DNA of 41,894 nt from Candidatus Avimonas caecicola (GCA_904419875.1 CAJFTG010000019.1:1-41894), one strand, 5' to 3'; positions 6,541-15,013 are shown, counted from the first letter of the stretch. Numbers and translations are program-made. Notes: generated from the sequence alone by a model not told the origin.

Positions 6541-8640
6541 TTAAAACGTTGTCATATATAGAGTGTTGTTCGCATGGAGATATATTTTCCTGGCCGTATC
6601 GTCAATGGAGAGCATACTGGAGGTCAGACCCATTTCGGTGTCCGAGGATATGGTACACTCTTTCACACACTGGGACGTGGCAACGTCATACAGGCGGAAC
6701 ACCGTTTTATTGTCGCTTTGAACCGTCCCAACATACTTGCCATTTTGGGAGACTGCGACCAGGGCCGATTCTTTCTTGTTTTTGAAACGGACTTCAACTA
6801 TTTTCTGCGTGGCATGGTCCAGTACGTAGGCCTTTCCGCTGTACACGGTATCGTACATATCCTGGGCGCCAAAGGCGGCGGTTGCATGCGGGGATTTCGT
6901 ATCAAACCAAACATAGCCGACCGGTTGATATTGCGGGTTCTTTCCCTTTGTGGAAACGCAGCCTATCCCCATGAGGGTAGCATCACCCGATGTCTGTGCG
7001 TTCCCGCCAAAGACAATGGTATCTCCTACAACGTTTTGAATGGTATAAATCCGGGCCAGACCATTTGTCTTTTTGGGATTGTTATAGGTGAACACCGCTT
7101 GGGGATCCTTCATGTCCAAACCAACAGAATAGATGGTGCTGGTATCGTTTTGACAAATGGCATATACAAACTGTGTCCCCTCATACGAGATACGGGCACT
7201 CATTATCCTATCTTTTTCGGTAATTGGCGTGAAGTCCACCTTTTTTACAAGTTTAAGCTGATTGTTGTAAATATACGCAGCCGACAAATCCCTCGGCCCC
7301 CGGCCGGCATACTCATAAATGCATAGTCCATCTTTTAATGCCTGTATTTCGCCGGTGATTTTCAGATCGTCGGTATACGCCACATATTTTTCTTGAGCAA
7401 AATCGTAGATACCGCCCCACATTTCCTGACCATTGGAGCCGTTTGCAAAGTATGTAAAGGCGCGGTTATTGTCCAGCAGCAGAAAGCCGTACAGATCGGT
7501 TTGGGGGGCAGGAGATTTCAGTAAGCCGGGATATTTTTCAAAGGCCGAGTTGTCTATGTTGGCGGCCGGTGGTTTCGGCGCAGGGCTTGATGACGATTCG
7601 CTGGTGTCTTTCGGATTCGTCACTGTGGTGCCACCCGAATTGTCCGGTGCGGCTGTTGATGGTGGATCTGACGGCGGTTCCGAAAAGGAAACGGCTTTAG
7701 ACGCTGTTTTCTTGATCTGAGGGGCATCCAGATCAAATTTGTCCATAACCGGAGCTATGACGGCGTACATGAATTGTGCGCCATCCATTTCTTCCGCGGG
7801 AACTGTGGCGGTCACCGTTGTCAGCTTATCTTTTTGAATATCGACATCTAAATACGGATGCCCCTCGAACACAGGAAGCATTGTGTGGTTGACGTAGAAC
7901 GAAACCCTGTATGTTTGATTTTCTCTCCCAGCTATGGAAATATCCACTTCTGTGTCCATGCCTTCCTTGGCATAGATGCTGGTTTCTCCGCCCTCCAGAA
8001 TAAGGTCTGTCGTATTGCTTCCATTTGCCCATTCAGGGAGTTCCCCGACTTTATAGTCCGTTGCCTTAACACAATCGGGTTCTGGATTCGGGGCGTCTTT
8101 TTCCATTACCAGCTTCATCGGCAGGGACATATTGTAGGAATGGTAATAGCCGTAGCCGTTTTCTGCTTCGCTCTCCGGCATCACATAGGACGGCATCAGC
8201 ACTGTGGCGTAAATGACGGAAAGCTCTTCTCCTTCCTTACCAACGACCGGCACAAACGATATTTTTAAGTCTTTTCGGGTTTCTTTATCAATAGTGAAAC
8301 TATGGCAGGTGCTTTCCCCATCTTCGCCTTCTACGGTATATGGCTGCATCACCCCGTTTACATAAATGACAAAGCCCCATTCGGTTTTTGAGCCTTCATT
8401 CTGCAACATATAGGTAAGATGAACAGGATCCCCGTCATAGATGAGCACACCTTTTTCCGGATCGGGCTCCACCGCCCCATGGGTCATGCGCAGAACGCCC
8501 TCTTGGTTCTCTTGATGTTCTTCGAAAGGATTTCCCGAAACGGTACCAGAAGGCGTGGGTTGATTATTAGGAGAACATCCTCCGAACAGAAGCGCTACAA
8601 CAGCGGATATGCATAGAAACCTTTTTTTCATGCCGTGCAT
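6541..8640 (-). CDS. Large two-domain surface lipoprotein (domain A plus beta-propeller)
   Basis: A 699-aa protein with a lipoprotein signal (FLCISAVVALLFGGC, lipobox FGGC). Domain A spans about 45-310 and contains VHLTYMLQNEGSKTEWGF and DLKISFVPVVGKEGEE. It is homologous to the separate 326-aa lipoprotein of operon D (VTVMLQNGDVAAEWGV, DLRISFTPVGGKAGEE). A Ser/Thr/Pro linker (about 310-365) follows, then a C-terminal region (about 370-699) with propeller-like repeats such as GFLLLDNNRAF and YVAYTDDLKITGEI. In operon D these two parts are separate genes, so this is a natural fusion and implies they work together. It is the first gene of operon E, 33 bases from the -10 element of copy E. GGGGGTG supports the start at 8640; ATG 8631 is an alternative. 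Confidence 0.75.
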   Translation of the reverse strand: MHGMKKRFLCISAVVALLFGGCSPNNQPTPSGTVSGNPFEEHQENQEGVLRMTHGAVEPDPEKGVLIYDGDPVHLTYMLQNEGSKTEWGFVIYVNGVMQPYTVEGEDGESTCHSFTIDKETRKDLKISFVPVVGKEGEELSVIYATVLMPSYVMPESEAENGYGYYHSYNMSLPMKLVMEKDAPNPEPDCVKATDYKVGELPEWANGSNTTDLILEGGETSIYAKEGMDTEVDISIAGRENQTYRVSFYVNHTMLPVFEGHPYLDVDIQKDKLTTVTATVPAEEMDGAQFMYAVIAPVMDKFDLDAPQIKKTASKAVSFSEPPSDPPSTAAPDNSGGTTVTNPKDTSESSSSPAPKPPAANIDNSAFEKYPGLLKSPAPQTDLYGFLLLDNNRAFTYFANGSNGQEMWGGIYDFAQEKYVAYTDDLKITGEIQALKDGLCIYEYAGRGPRDLSAAYIYNNQLKLVKKVDFTPITEKDRIMSARISYEGTQFVYAICQNDTSTIYSVGLDMKDPQAVFTYNNPKKTNGLARIYTIQNVVGDTIVFGGNAQTSGDATLMGIGCVSTKGKNPQYQPVGYVWFDTKSPHATAAFGAQDMYDTVYSGKAYVLDHATQKIVEVRFKNKKESALVAVSQNGKYVGTVQSDNKTVFRLYDVATSQCVKECTISSDTEMGLTSSMLSIDDTARKIYLHANNTLYMTTF

Positions 8641-8672
8641 ATATACACCCCCATGTTTTTCAATATTCCTCT

Positions 8673-8706
8673 TAGATATGGGAGTAAATTAAGGAGAATA
8701 TCTTAG
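8673..8706 (-). promoter_or_regulatory. Regulon promoter copy E (operon E)
   Basis: On the minus strand: CTAAGA (8706-8701), 16 bases, CTCC (8684-8681), 2 bases, TATCTA (8678-8673). Spacing is identical to copies A-D; the last element deviates most from TATAAT. The expected start of transcription, near 8666, leaves a short leader of about 26 bases before the lipoprotein gene. Confidence 0.65.
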
Positions 8707-8720
8707 TGTGCCAACGCTTG

Positions 8721-8738
8721 AATTCACAAAAAATTAAC
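8721..8738 (-). promoter_or_regulatory. Paired GTKAATT repeats upstream of promoter E
   Basis: On the minus strand GTTAATT (8738-8732) and GTGAATT (8727-8721) are spaced by 4 bases, an 11-base period typical of OmpR/PhoB-family response-regulator sites. The same pair stands at the same distance from promoter D (14883-14900). From CTAAGA through the second repeat the two regions align without gaps and agree at 34 of 42 positions. Confidence 0.5.
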
Positions 8739-8752
8739 AAATAGGTGTTTTT

Positions 8753-11089
8753 TCATTTTTTGATTGTTAATTTGAAGGATAGATATAAATACCCGATACA
8801 TCCACCGGTAATGACGAAAAACAGACTCAATTGTATAGCGGAAGAAATGGCAGGAATCCTACCCAGCAGCAGATCGTTCCCACCCATGAGCGGCACTACA
8901 CCGATTCCTCCGCACAAGTCAGGGTTCCACCAATGGATGAAAAATGGAAGAGCAAACAGACCAAACGATGCCAAGGCGCTCCACAATCTGTTTTTCAGGA
9001 GCTTCGACAGCACCAGGCATAGGCACATCAGCCCTGCGCATACCACAAACCGGATCCCCAGCAGAAGCGCCAGGTATCCCCATAAGGGCAGGTTCCCATA
9101 AGCGGACAACGCGGGCAGGCTTTCGGTGGAGACCCATAGGGCAGGGAGTCCATAGTTTTTAGCTATCTGTGCGATATCCGCTCCATAGGCCAATAGGAAG
9201 GCACAAGCCCCGGCGATCCCGCTGGCGGCCAGCTTACTCCCGAACGTGTTTTGCGGAACCGTACACAGGATGCGGAAAACGCCGCTCTCATATTCCATGG
9301 CGAACACACCACAGAATATCAGGGCAAATACCAGCACCAGCCGCAGCGAGCTGTTGAATCCCACGGATGAATCGGTTATGCCGAACAACTGGTTATAGCC
9401 GGCATCGTATACAAAGCAGCCGCCGCCATCGGTTCCCTTAAGGTATGCATAACGGTCGTATACCTGCCGGAATGCCTGATACTGGACGGGGGAATATTCT
9501 GTTTCGGACATCTCCTGCATATAAGTATCACTATCGATCTGTCCGTTGATATATTGCTGCTGTAAATCGGCCCTGGTCTGCGCGGCCTCTTGGAAATAGC
9601 GGTTTTCTTCCTCGATAAACGCCGCTTTATCTTCGGTGACAGGGCCTTCCAGCCTATGCATATAGGCGGAGTAAGCGTAATCGAGCGGATCCTGCCGCCG
9701 TTCGGCTGTAACTACAGTCACTATCTGAAGCAAAGCGAACAGCAGCAGAATGACGCCAACCCGGTTGACAAGAAACACCTTGCGCAGCTCATAGCCAAGA
9801 AGCCCATGTGGACGGGCCGGCCGCCGGCGCAGCCATAAGCGCGGGAGTGTCCGATAGGAAAGCGTCCTATTGAAATGGGACAGCAGCACGCTGATGCCGA
9901 TTCCCGCCAGAAAAAGCGCCGCCGCGAAGCCGAGATGCCATGCCCATGCAGGGAGGGGAAACCCGAAAAAATTCAGGTTCAGATACTCTTTCCACACGCT
10001 ATACGGTTCTGCCAGTGTGGCTAGGTTCAGGTGTTTGAACCAGTTCCAGGCGGACAGCGGAGGAATCCGGGTCAGTGCCCAGGACAGCGCGCCGACCGCC
10101 ACATCCCCGAGCAGTGTGATGACCGGATGCCGGCAGAGCAGGGCGAGGACAAACGCCCATATACCGATCACCAGCAGGCCGAATGTCTTCAGTCCCAACA
10201 GCAGAAGCAGGTATTGTCCCACCGACAGCGGCAGCGTGGAGCCGATCAACTCCGGCACGGATTGTATGGAGCGGCTCAAATCCCCCAGGCCGTAAAAAAG
10301 GTGGGCCACCAAAAATGAAACGAAAAAGAAAGCCAGGCTGGCGCCGATGATCCCCGCACCCATGGCAGACAACTTGGCAAAGACCGTGCGGCTTTCTCCG
10401 CCGGGCATTGTCTTTATCAGACGGAACAGGTTTTTTTGTTTTTCTTCCGCCACAAAACAAAGGGACAAAAAAACAGCCGTCATTACCAGAAGAAGATCGC
10501 CGATCGGGTTATGCAAAAGTATGGCAATCCCCCGGTTGGCGTCATAGGTGATCGGGGTACCCCGCATCTTTTGAAAGTCCTCGGCGGTTTTGAGGATGTT
10601 CCGATAGGAAAAAGACTCCTCATCCTGCCCGAAAACCGAGAAATGGCTGGTGCGGTACGCCGTATCCTCTATCCCGTCCAGGTAGCCTTCATAGTCATAA
10701 ACGGTTTCGGCTTCTCCCAGAGCTTCTTCAACCAAAGCTATTTGCCGCCGTGCCAGCTCGTAATCCTGCGCTTCAGCAAAGACAGCCGGATACTTTTCCA
10801 TAGCGTCCGTCAGAGCAGGCGATGCCTGTGCAGAATTTTCCCAGGTTTCTTTCAGCAGAACCGCATCCCAATACGCCTGCTTTTCCTGCAGCCAGCCGAT
10901 CTGCTCGTCCGGCGGAATTTCCCGCAACTGCTGGCAAAATTCCCGGTACTCCGCATGGGAAGGGGCACTTTCGGCCGGCATAGCGTTCCACCACAACAAA
11001 AGCAGATGCAGGAGGAGTGCCGCACCGATCACCAGCCAAAAGGCTTTCTTCCGGTATACCTTGCGGAGTTCAAAGCGAATTACGTCCAT
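8753..11089 (-). CDS. Double-length ABC-2 permease (two permeases fused)
   Basis: A 778-aa protein. Residues 1 to about 430 form one ABC-2 unit (FELRKVYRKKAFWLVIG, a large outer loop, then a bundle beginning FVAEEKQKNLFRLI). After a basic linker (LRRRPARPHGLL) a second unit starts with the same kind of entry, GYELRKVFLVNRVGVILLL, and contains GPVTEDKAAF and MEYESGVFRIL. The second unit is homologous to the 3358-4455 permease of operon E. ATG 11089 was chosen (GGAGAGG 6 bases upstream; 20-base overlap with the ATPase gene) over 11104. It is the last gene of operon D; no strong terminator follows before promoter E, so read-through into operon E is possible. Confidence 0.8.
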   Translation of the reverse strand: MDVIRFELRKVYRKKAFWLVIGAALLLHLLLLWWNAMPAESAPSHAEYREFCQQLREIPPDEQIGWLQEKQAYWDAVLLKETWENSAQASPALTDAMEKYPAVFAEAQDYELARRQIALVEEALGEAETVYDYEGYLDGIEDTAYRTSHFSVFGQDEESFSYRNILKTAEDFQKMRGTPITYDANRGIAILLHNPIGDLLLVMTAVFLSLCFVAEEKQKNLFRLIKTMPGGESRTVFAKLSAMGAGIIGASLAFFFVSFLVAHLFYGLGDLSRSIQSVPELIGSTLPLSVGQYLLLLLGLKTFGLLVIGIWAFVLALLCRHPVITLLGDVAVGALSWALTRIPPLSAWNWFKHLNLATLAEPYSVWKEYLNLNFFGFPLPAWAWHLGFAAALFLAGIGISVLLSHFNRTLSYRTLPRLWLRRRPARPHGLLGYELRKVFLVNRVGVILLLFALLQIVTVVTAERRQDPLDYAYSAYMHRLEGPVTEDKAAFIEEENRYFQEAAQTRADLQQQYINGQIDSDTYMQEMSETEYSPVQYQAFRQVYDRYAYLKGTDGGGCFVYDAGYNQLFGITDSSVGFNSSLRLVLVFALIFCGVFAMEYESGVFRILCTVPQNTFGSKLAASGIAGACAFLLAYGADIAQIAKNYGLPALWVSTESLPALSAYGNLPLWGYLALLLGIRFVVCAGLMCLCLVLSKLLKNRLWSALASFGLFALPFFIHWWNPDLCGGIGVVPLMGGNDLLLGRIPAISSAIQLSLFFVITGGCIGYLYLSFKLTIKK

Positions 11090-11807
11090 CGCTATCCTCT
11101 CCAAATACCTGCATATACACGTCTTCCAGTCCCCCGGCGCCTTCGTTTGCAGCCACCAGCGCCTCCACCGGCCCGTTCAGCGCAACCTTGCCCTTTTTGA
11201 GAAAAACCGCCCGATCCGCCACCTTCTCTATATCGGACACGACATGGGTGGCAAACAGCACGATACAATCAGCGGACAGCTCTTTCACCAGCTCCCGCAC
11301 ACGCACTCTCTCTTTGGGATCCAAACCGGCTGTCGGTTCGTCCAGGATCAATAGCTGCGGTTTTCCCAGAATAGCGGAAGCCAGCAAAATCCTCTGCCGC
11401 ATACCGCCGGAATAACCGCCCAGCTTTTCCTCCAGCCGGTCGGACAGGTTGACCTTTTCGGCGGCCCAGGCCACCTCGCCGGCGGCCTCGCGCCGGGGAA
11501 TCTTTTTCAGAGCGGCGACATATTGCAGAAAATCCCGGCCGCTGAAGGCGTCATACAGAGCCTGCTGCTGCGGCATATACCCCAGTAGTGCGCGATAGCG
11601 CACCCCCATCCTTTCGATCAGCTCTCCGTCCCATTCCACCCGGCCGGCGTCTGCACGCAGGGATAGGGTGATAATGCCGATCAGTGTGGATTTTCCGGCG
11701 CCGTTGGGTCCCAGGAGGGCGTACAATCCCGGCTCCAGACTCAAATCCACTTCGTCCAGGGCGCGAATTCGTCCATAGCTTTTGCTTAACCCGCTTATCT
11801 GCAGCAT
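11070..11807 (-). CDS. ABC transporter ATP-binding protein
   Basis: A 245-aa ATPase: Walker A GPNGAGKST (33-41), Q-loop Gln near 80 (YMPQQ), signature YSGGMRQR (132-139), Walker B LLILDEPTAGLDP (about 152-164) and switch His in ATHVV. It is shorter than its operon E counterpart by about 50 C-terminal residues. It overlaps the double-length permease gene by 20 bases, so the two are translationally coupled and probably form one exporter. GGGAGAAG precedes the start. Located 25 bases after a surface lipoprotein gene. Confidence 0.88.
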   Translation of the reverse strand: MLQISGLSKSYGRIRALDEVDLSLEPGLYALLGPNGAGKSTLIGIITLSLRADAGRVEWDGELIERMGVRYRALLGYMPQQQALYDAFSGRDFLQYVAALKKIPRREAAGEVAWAAEKVNLSDRLEEKLGGYSGGMRQRILLASAILGKPQLLILDEPTAGLDPKERVRVRELVKELSADCIVLFATHVVSDIEKVADRAVFLKKGKVALNGPVEALVAANEGAGGLEDVYMQVFGEDSDGRNSL

Positions 11808-11832
11808 ACAGCTTCTCCCATTTCATCGGTTG

Positions 11833-13158
11833 TTAGAGCGTACCGTCCCACTCTACTTCCTCGTGCGTGTAATCCCCGCGCCAAAAGGCGTCTTTGGGGA
11901 TCCGCCAACAGACCGGGGCCGGCACCATAGAAGTGCTGCCACCCGGCGGCGTATATTCCACTTCTTTTATGCCAACCCAGAGGATGTAGTATCCCGGTGT
12001 TTCGGCCGTAAAGCCGGTAAAATAGTCTTCCTCTTCTATCGGCTGGAGCGTTATTTCCTGTACGTCCTGCGTGTCCGTCTTCAGCGCAAAGCACTCATTT
12101 TTCGGCGGCGTGGGTTCATAGGCATACGTTTCTGTGTTGTTCTTTATATAGAGCAAACGCCCATCATACAGCGCGTATTCCGGAAAGGTTATATACCCCT
12201 CTAAATTCTCCTGCAAGGGTGTCTGTTCGCCGGTCATGGGGTCGCACTGATACAGCGTGCGATCCTGGCGGGAATGAAAATAGAGGGTATCACCGATCAT
12301 CCGAATCGGATCGGCTTCGCCGCTGGTGGTATCCAGCAGGATTTCCTCTGTTCCGTCCGCGAATGTCCGGGTCAGTATCTTGGTTTCCAAACCATTGTAC
12401 AGGGCGTCACGCTCCTCTTGGGTGAGCGGATTTTCAGCGGCTGGCAATTCCGCTACCCTGGCATATACGGCACGATCCGGCAGCACGCCCAGCAGTGTGT
12501 CGGAGACGGTGGAATATGCATACAGTTCCTCATAGGTATTGTCGGCCAGATTGAGGCGGAGCAGGGCGGCACGATAGCGCAGGGATTCCTCCTCTTCGCT
12601 ATCGTCCATATAGTCCGCGTCCAGGAATACGCACCCGTCAAGCAGATATCCGCTGCCATAGGTGTATTTGCCGGGGAGGGTGATTACCGCTGTCCGTCCA
12701 GTGCCATCGAGCTCGGACGCATACAGATGGCCGTCCTGGTTGAACATATACAGCTTGCCGTTATAAACGAACAAAAAAGCTGTACCAATATTCAAGTTGG
12801 CTTCTACATCAATATAGGCGGGGCAGGATTCATCATTATGCTCGCAGTTGGGCTTGTTGCAGAGGGTCATGGTTTCCCCGGTGGCATCATCCATGTACTG
12901 CACCAGATAGTAATACGGACCATTTTGCGTGGCTGTTTTGTCGCGCATAGTCAGATAATATAGGCCGCCTTCTGTCATGGCGTTTGAGTCCAGAAAGGCT
13001 GCTTCCGTCTGGCCGGCAGGGTCAACGGGATCCGGAATTGTGGCGTCCCCGTCCGTACGGCTTGTAGGTGGCTCCGATGAAGAGGCCGTTTCTGTCTGGC
13101 AAGCCGTACAGGACAGTGCCATCAAGCATGCGGCAAAGAGTGCAACGAATTTTCTCAC
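11833..13158 (-). CDS. Surface lipoprotein with beta-propeller repeats and a Cys/His cluster
   Basis: A 441-aa lipoprotein (signal MRKFVALFAACLMALSCTAC, lipobox). The start is GTG 13158 with TAGGAGG 7 bases before it. After a low-complexity Ser/Thr/Pro linker the chain has the conserved segment LCNKPNCEHNDESCPAY (Cys-x4-Cys-x-His-x4-Cys) near residue 100, a pattern I associate with secreted clostridial propeller lipoproteins and which could bind a metal. Repeats such as LYMFNQDGHLYASELDG, DTLYFHSRQDRTLYQCD and RLLYIKNNTETYAYE indicate a DUF5050/WD40-like propeller. By position and repeat pattern it corresponds to the C-terminal half of the 699-aa lipoprotein of operon E. Function unknown; probably partner of the adjacent exporter. 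Confidence 0.72.
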   Translation of the reverse strand: MRKFVALFAACLMALSCTACQTETASSSEPPTSRTDGDATIPDPVDPAGQTEAAFLDSNAMTEGGLYYLTMRDKTATQNGPYYYLVQYMDDATGETMTLCNKPNCEHNDESCPAYIDVEANLNIGTAFLFVYNGKLYMFNQDGHLYASELDGTGRTAVITLPGKYTYGSGYLLDGCVFLDADYMDDSEEEESLRYRAALLRLNLADNTYEELYAYSTVSDTLLGVLPDRAVYARVAELPAAENPLTQEERDALYNGLETKILTRTFADGTEEILLDTTSGEADPIRMIGDTLYFHSRQDRTLYQCDPMTGEQTPLQENLEGYITFPEYALYDGRLLYIKNNTETYAYEPTPPKNECFALKTDTQDVQEITLQPIEEEDYFTGFTAETPGYYILWVGIKEVEYTPPGGSTSMVPAPVCWRIPKDAFWRGDYTHEEVEWDGTL

Positions 13159-13169
13159 AAGGCATCCTC

Positions 13170-14150
13170 CTATTCAATCCAAAGAATAGCCGAGTCGGTT
13201 TTTATCGCGTCCATAATATCAAGCGTGTATGTTTCTGTAATTGGTACAGCGATCAAATAAACGAAGTGAGAACCTGGCGAATAGGCAGACATATCTATGG
13301 AGGATGAAAACGTCGATAGTTTACCAGTCTCTATTTGCATATCATTATACATTATTCCCTCTCTAATTGGAACAAGTTCATGATCTAAGTACAATGAAAC
13401 CCGATATTTTGTCGTTTTACCAAAGCCTTGAGCTGCGAGGTTCAACGTTTCTCCGTTTTTTACGTGAAATATGGCGCCATCGTTTCCCGATTGATGTAAT
13501 TGAAAGCCTACATAGTTGTCAAGCAAGTCAATTGTCTGATTGTTTTCATCAGTTTGAATATATTGTTCATGGAGTTCGTCGGGAAGCTCCTGTGTCTGTT
13601 GTTCGGTCATAATTTCTGGCAGCGGCACAGGTGAATCCTCCGCCATGATAATGCGATAGGGGAGCATTTGTGCCAGCTTATGATTGTTACCGTAGGTTAC
13701 CTCTTCGTCCGATGTAATGCGGAATGATGGATTTAATACCGTCATTAGATGCATAGTCATTTCTTCTCCCGCTTTCCCGCCAACAGGAGTAAAAGAAATA
13801 CGAAGGTCTTGTCTTTCGCCAGGTTTCAGTTTGGTGGACTTCATAACCATATCCTGATCTTCAAATTTATATGGTTGCTGAACACCATTCATATATAGTA
13901 AAACTCCCCATTCTGCAGCCACATCACCATTTTGCAGCATCACAGTTACTTCGATCGGAGAGCCTTTATATTCTAACACCATATCCTCAATGGTTTCGGG
14001 ATAAGGGTCAATGATTCCGTAGTCTAGTGATATTTTGGGTTCATCATCCTCAGCAATTTGACTGGTATTAGGGGCTTCAGAATTACAGGCAGCCAGAAGA
14101 GTCATACATACTACGGAATATAAACATAATAAACTTTTCCATCTTTTCAT
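13170..14150 (-). CDS. Lipoprotein homologous to domain A of the 699-aa lipoprotein
   Basis: A 326-aa lipoprotein (MKRWKSLLCLYSVVCMTLLAAC; lipobox LAAC). The start at 14150 is chosen because the signal peptide begins there and GGAGAAG precedes it, although the frame is open to 14234. The mature part (about 35-326) aligns with residues 45-310 of the fused operon E lipoprotein: EVTVMLQNGDVAAEWGVLLY, then YMNGVQQPY, DLRISFTPVGGKAGEE and KYRVSLYLDHELVP. The fold appears all-beta, perhaps two immunoglobulin-like subdomains. No named family is recognised. It lies between a strong hairpin (14171-14215) and the propeller lipoprotein gene, so its expression is probably lower than that of the secreted protein upstream. 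Confidence 0.7.
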   Translation of the reverse strand: MKRWKSLLCLYSVVCMTLLAACNSEAPNTSQIAEDDEPKISLDYGIIDPYPETIEDMVLEYKGSPIEVTVMLQNGDVAAEWGVLLYMNGVQQPYKFEDQDMVMKSTKLKPGERQDLRISFTPVGGKAGEEMTMHLMTVLNPSFRITSDEEVTYGNNHKLAQMLPYRIIMAEDSPVPLPEIMTEQQTQELPDELHEQYIQTDENNQTIDLLDNYVGFQLHQSGNDGAIFHVKNGETLNLAAQGFGKTTKYRVSLYLDHELVPIREGIMYNDMQIETGKLSTFSSSIDMSAYSPGSHFVYLIAVPITETYTLDIMDAIKTDSAILWIE

Positions 14151-14170
14151 AAGCTCTTCTCCATTTAAAA

Positions 14171-14215
14171 TGTACCGTTGTACTGGCTGCCAAAAGCAGC
14201 CAGTACAACGGTACA
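14171..14215 (-). terminator. Strong internal hairpin (attenuator) within operon D
   Basis: A perfect 20-bp inverted repeat (arms 14171-14190 and 14196-14215) with a 5-base loop, followed on the minus strand by TTTT. It separates the small secreted-protein gene from the lipoprotein/ABC genes. No new promoter is visible after it, so it probably acts as a partial terminator that makes the secreted protein the most abundant product, as seen after structural genes of many bacteriocin operons. Confidence 0.75.
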
Positions 14216-14230
14216 ACACATCACAATATA

Positions 14231-14728
14231 TCAATAGACGATACTTGCATACTCAATATTCGCAGTTGTATATCTTACTTCATGACCTGAGAATACCGCC
14301 ACTTTCTTATCGTAATCGGTAAAGAAAGAGTTTGTAACGCTGACAGTATTATCTTTCGATGCAGCATAGTTGTACAGTTGTTCACCCGTAGCGTTGTTTT
14401 GAACCGTCATATTGGCAATAACCTTTCTTGGATTAGCAGCATTTACAGAGGCTGGCTGTAAAGTTGGTCCAGTTTGTACTTCGCAATGAAGGTTATGGCC
14501 ACTGTTTCGTGCCGCTTTGATATAGCCGCCCGTTAAAGTCCCTAAGTCCCAATCGACCGAAACATCTTTTTGTACGCCAACCATTGGGTAAATCAACATA
14601 CCCTTACGATAGTTGTATGAGATATTTCTTTGAGAGCTCACAGACGCCAAAGCGCTTAACGAACCAATAACCGTAATCGCCAAAACAGACAGCAATGAAA
14701 CCAGTCTTTTTCTAGTTTTACTTTTCAT
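14231..14728 (-). CDS. Small secreted protein of operon D
   Basis: A 165-aa protein with a Sec signal peptide (MKSKTRKRLVSLLSVLAITVIGSLSALA, cleavage near ALA-SVSS). The mature chain contains YNYRKGMLIYPMVGVQKD, has one Cys and ends RYTTANIEYASIVY. That ending resembles the TTSTVEYYRVNN ending of the two YYRVNN-family proteins, which suggests distant relation or a shared C-terminal recognition signal. The start at 14728 has GAGGGAG 9 bases upstream; 14746 and 14734 are weaker alternatives. First gene of operon D, followed by the internal hairpin. It is the best candidate substrate of the operon D exporter or lipoproteins, by position only. Confidence 0.7.
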   Translation of the reverse strand: MKSKTRKRLVSLLSVLAITVIGSLSALASVSSQRNISYNYRKGMLIYPMVGVQKDVSVDWDLGTLTGGYIKAARNSGHNLHCEVQTGPTLQPASVNAANPRKVIANMTVQNNATGEQLYNYAASKDNTVSVTNSFFTDYDKKVAVFSGHEVRYTTANIEYASIVY

Positions 14729-14834
14729 GACCATGCACTCCCTCATTTTATAAATTTTCTTAATGCTTAGGCAGCTTCACTTCGACATTGGAATCGCCTA
14801 CTTTCCATCGAACAGATAATCGAATAGTTTTGTC

Positions 14835-14868
14835 ATAATATAAGAGTGAGTTAGAGGTTTTATCTTAG
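14835..14868 (-). promoter_or_regulatory. Regulon promoter copy D (operon D)
   Basis: On the minus strand: CTAAGA (14868-14863), 16 bases, CTCT (14846-14843), 2 bases, TATTAT (14840-14835). Spacing is identical to the other copies. It faces away from copy C at 14980, so the 14729-15085 intergenic region is a divergent control region. Confidence 0.75.
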
Positions 14869-14882
14869 TATATCGAAGCATT

Positions 14883-14900
14883 AATTCACAGAAAATTAAC
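14883..14900 (-). promoter_or_regulatory. Paired GTKAATT repeats upstream of promoter D
   Basis: GTTAATT (14900-14894) and GTGAATT (14889-14883) on the minus strand, 4 bases apart, at the same distance from CTAAGA as in the operon E control region (8721-8738). Candidate binding site of an OmpR-family regulator that is not encoded in the window. Confidence 0.5.
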
Positions 14901-14979
14901 AAATTTATTTTTTCAGGTGCAAATAGTGTCAAAATTTATATCAAAGCCTTGTTTATAATGTCGATTTATGCAAATCGGA

Positions 14980-15013
14980 CTAAGAAATAACATAAAATGA
15001 TCTCTAATATTGT
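14980..15013 (+). promoter_or_regulatory. Regulon promoter copy C
   Basis: CTAAGA (14980-14985), 16 bases, CTCT (15002-15005), 2 bases, TATTGT (15008-15013). Drives the secreted-protein gene at 15086. The leader that follows starts with a small hairpin (CTATAC/GTATAG, about 15024-15045), comparable in position to the leader stem of the 1778 gene. Confidence 0.75.
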
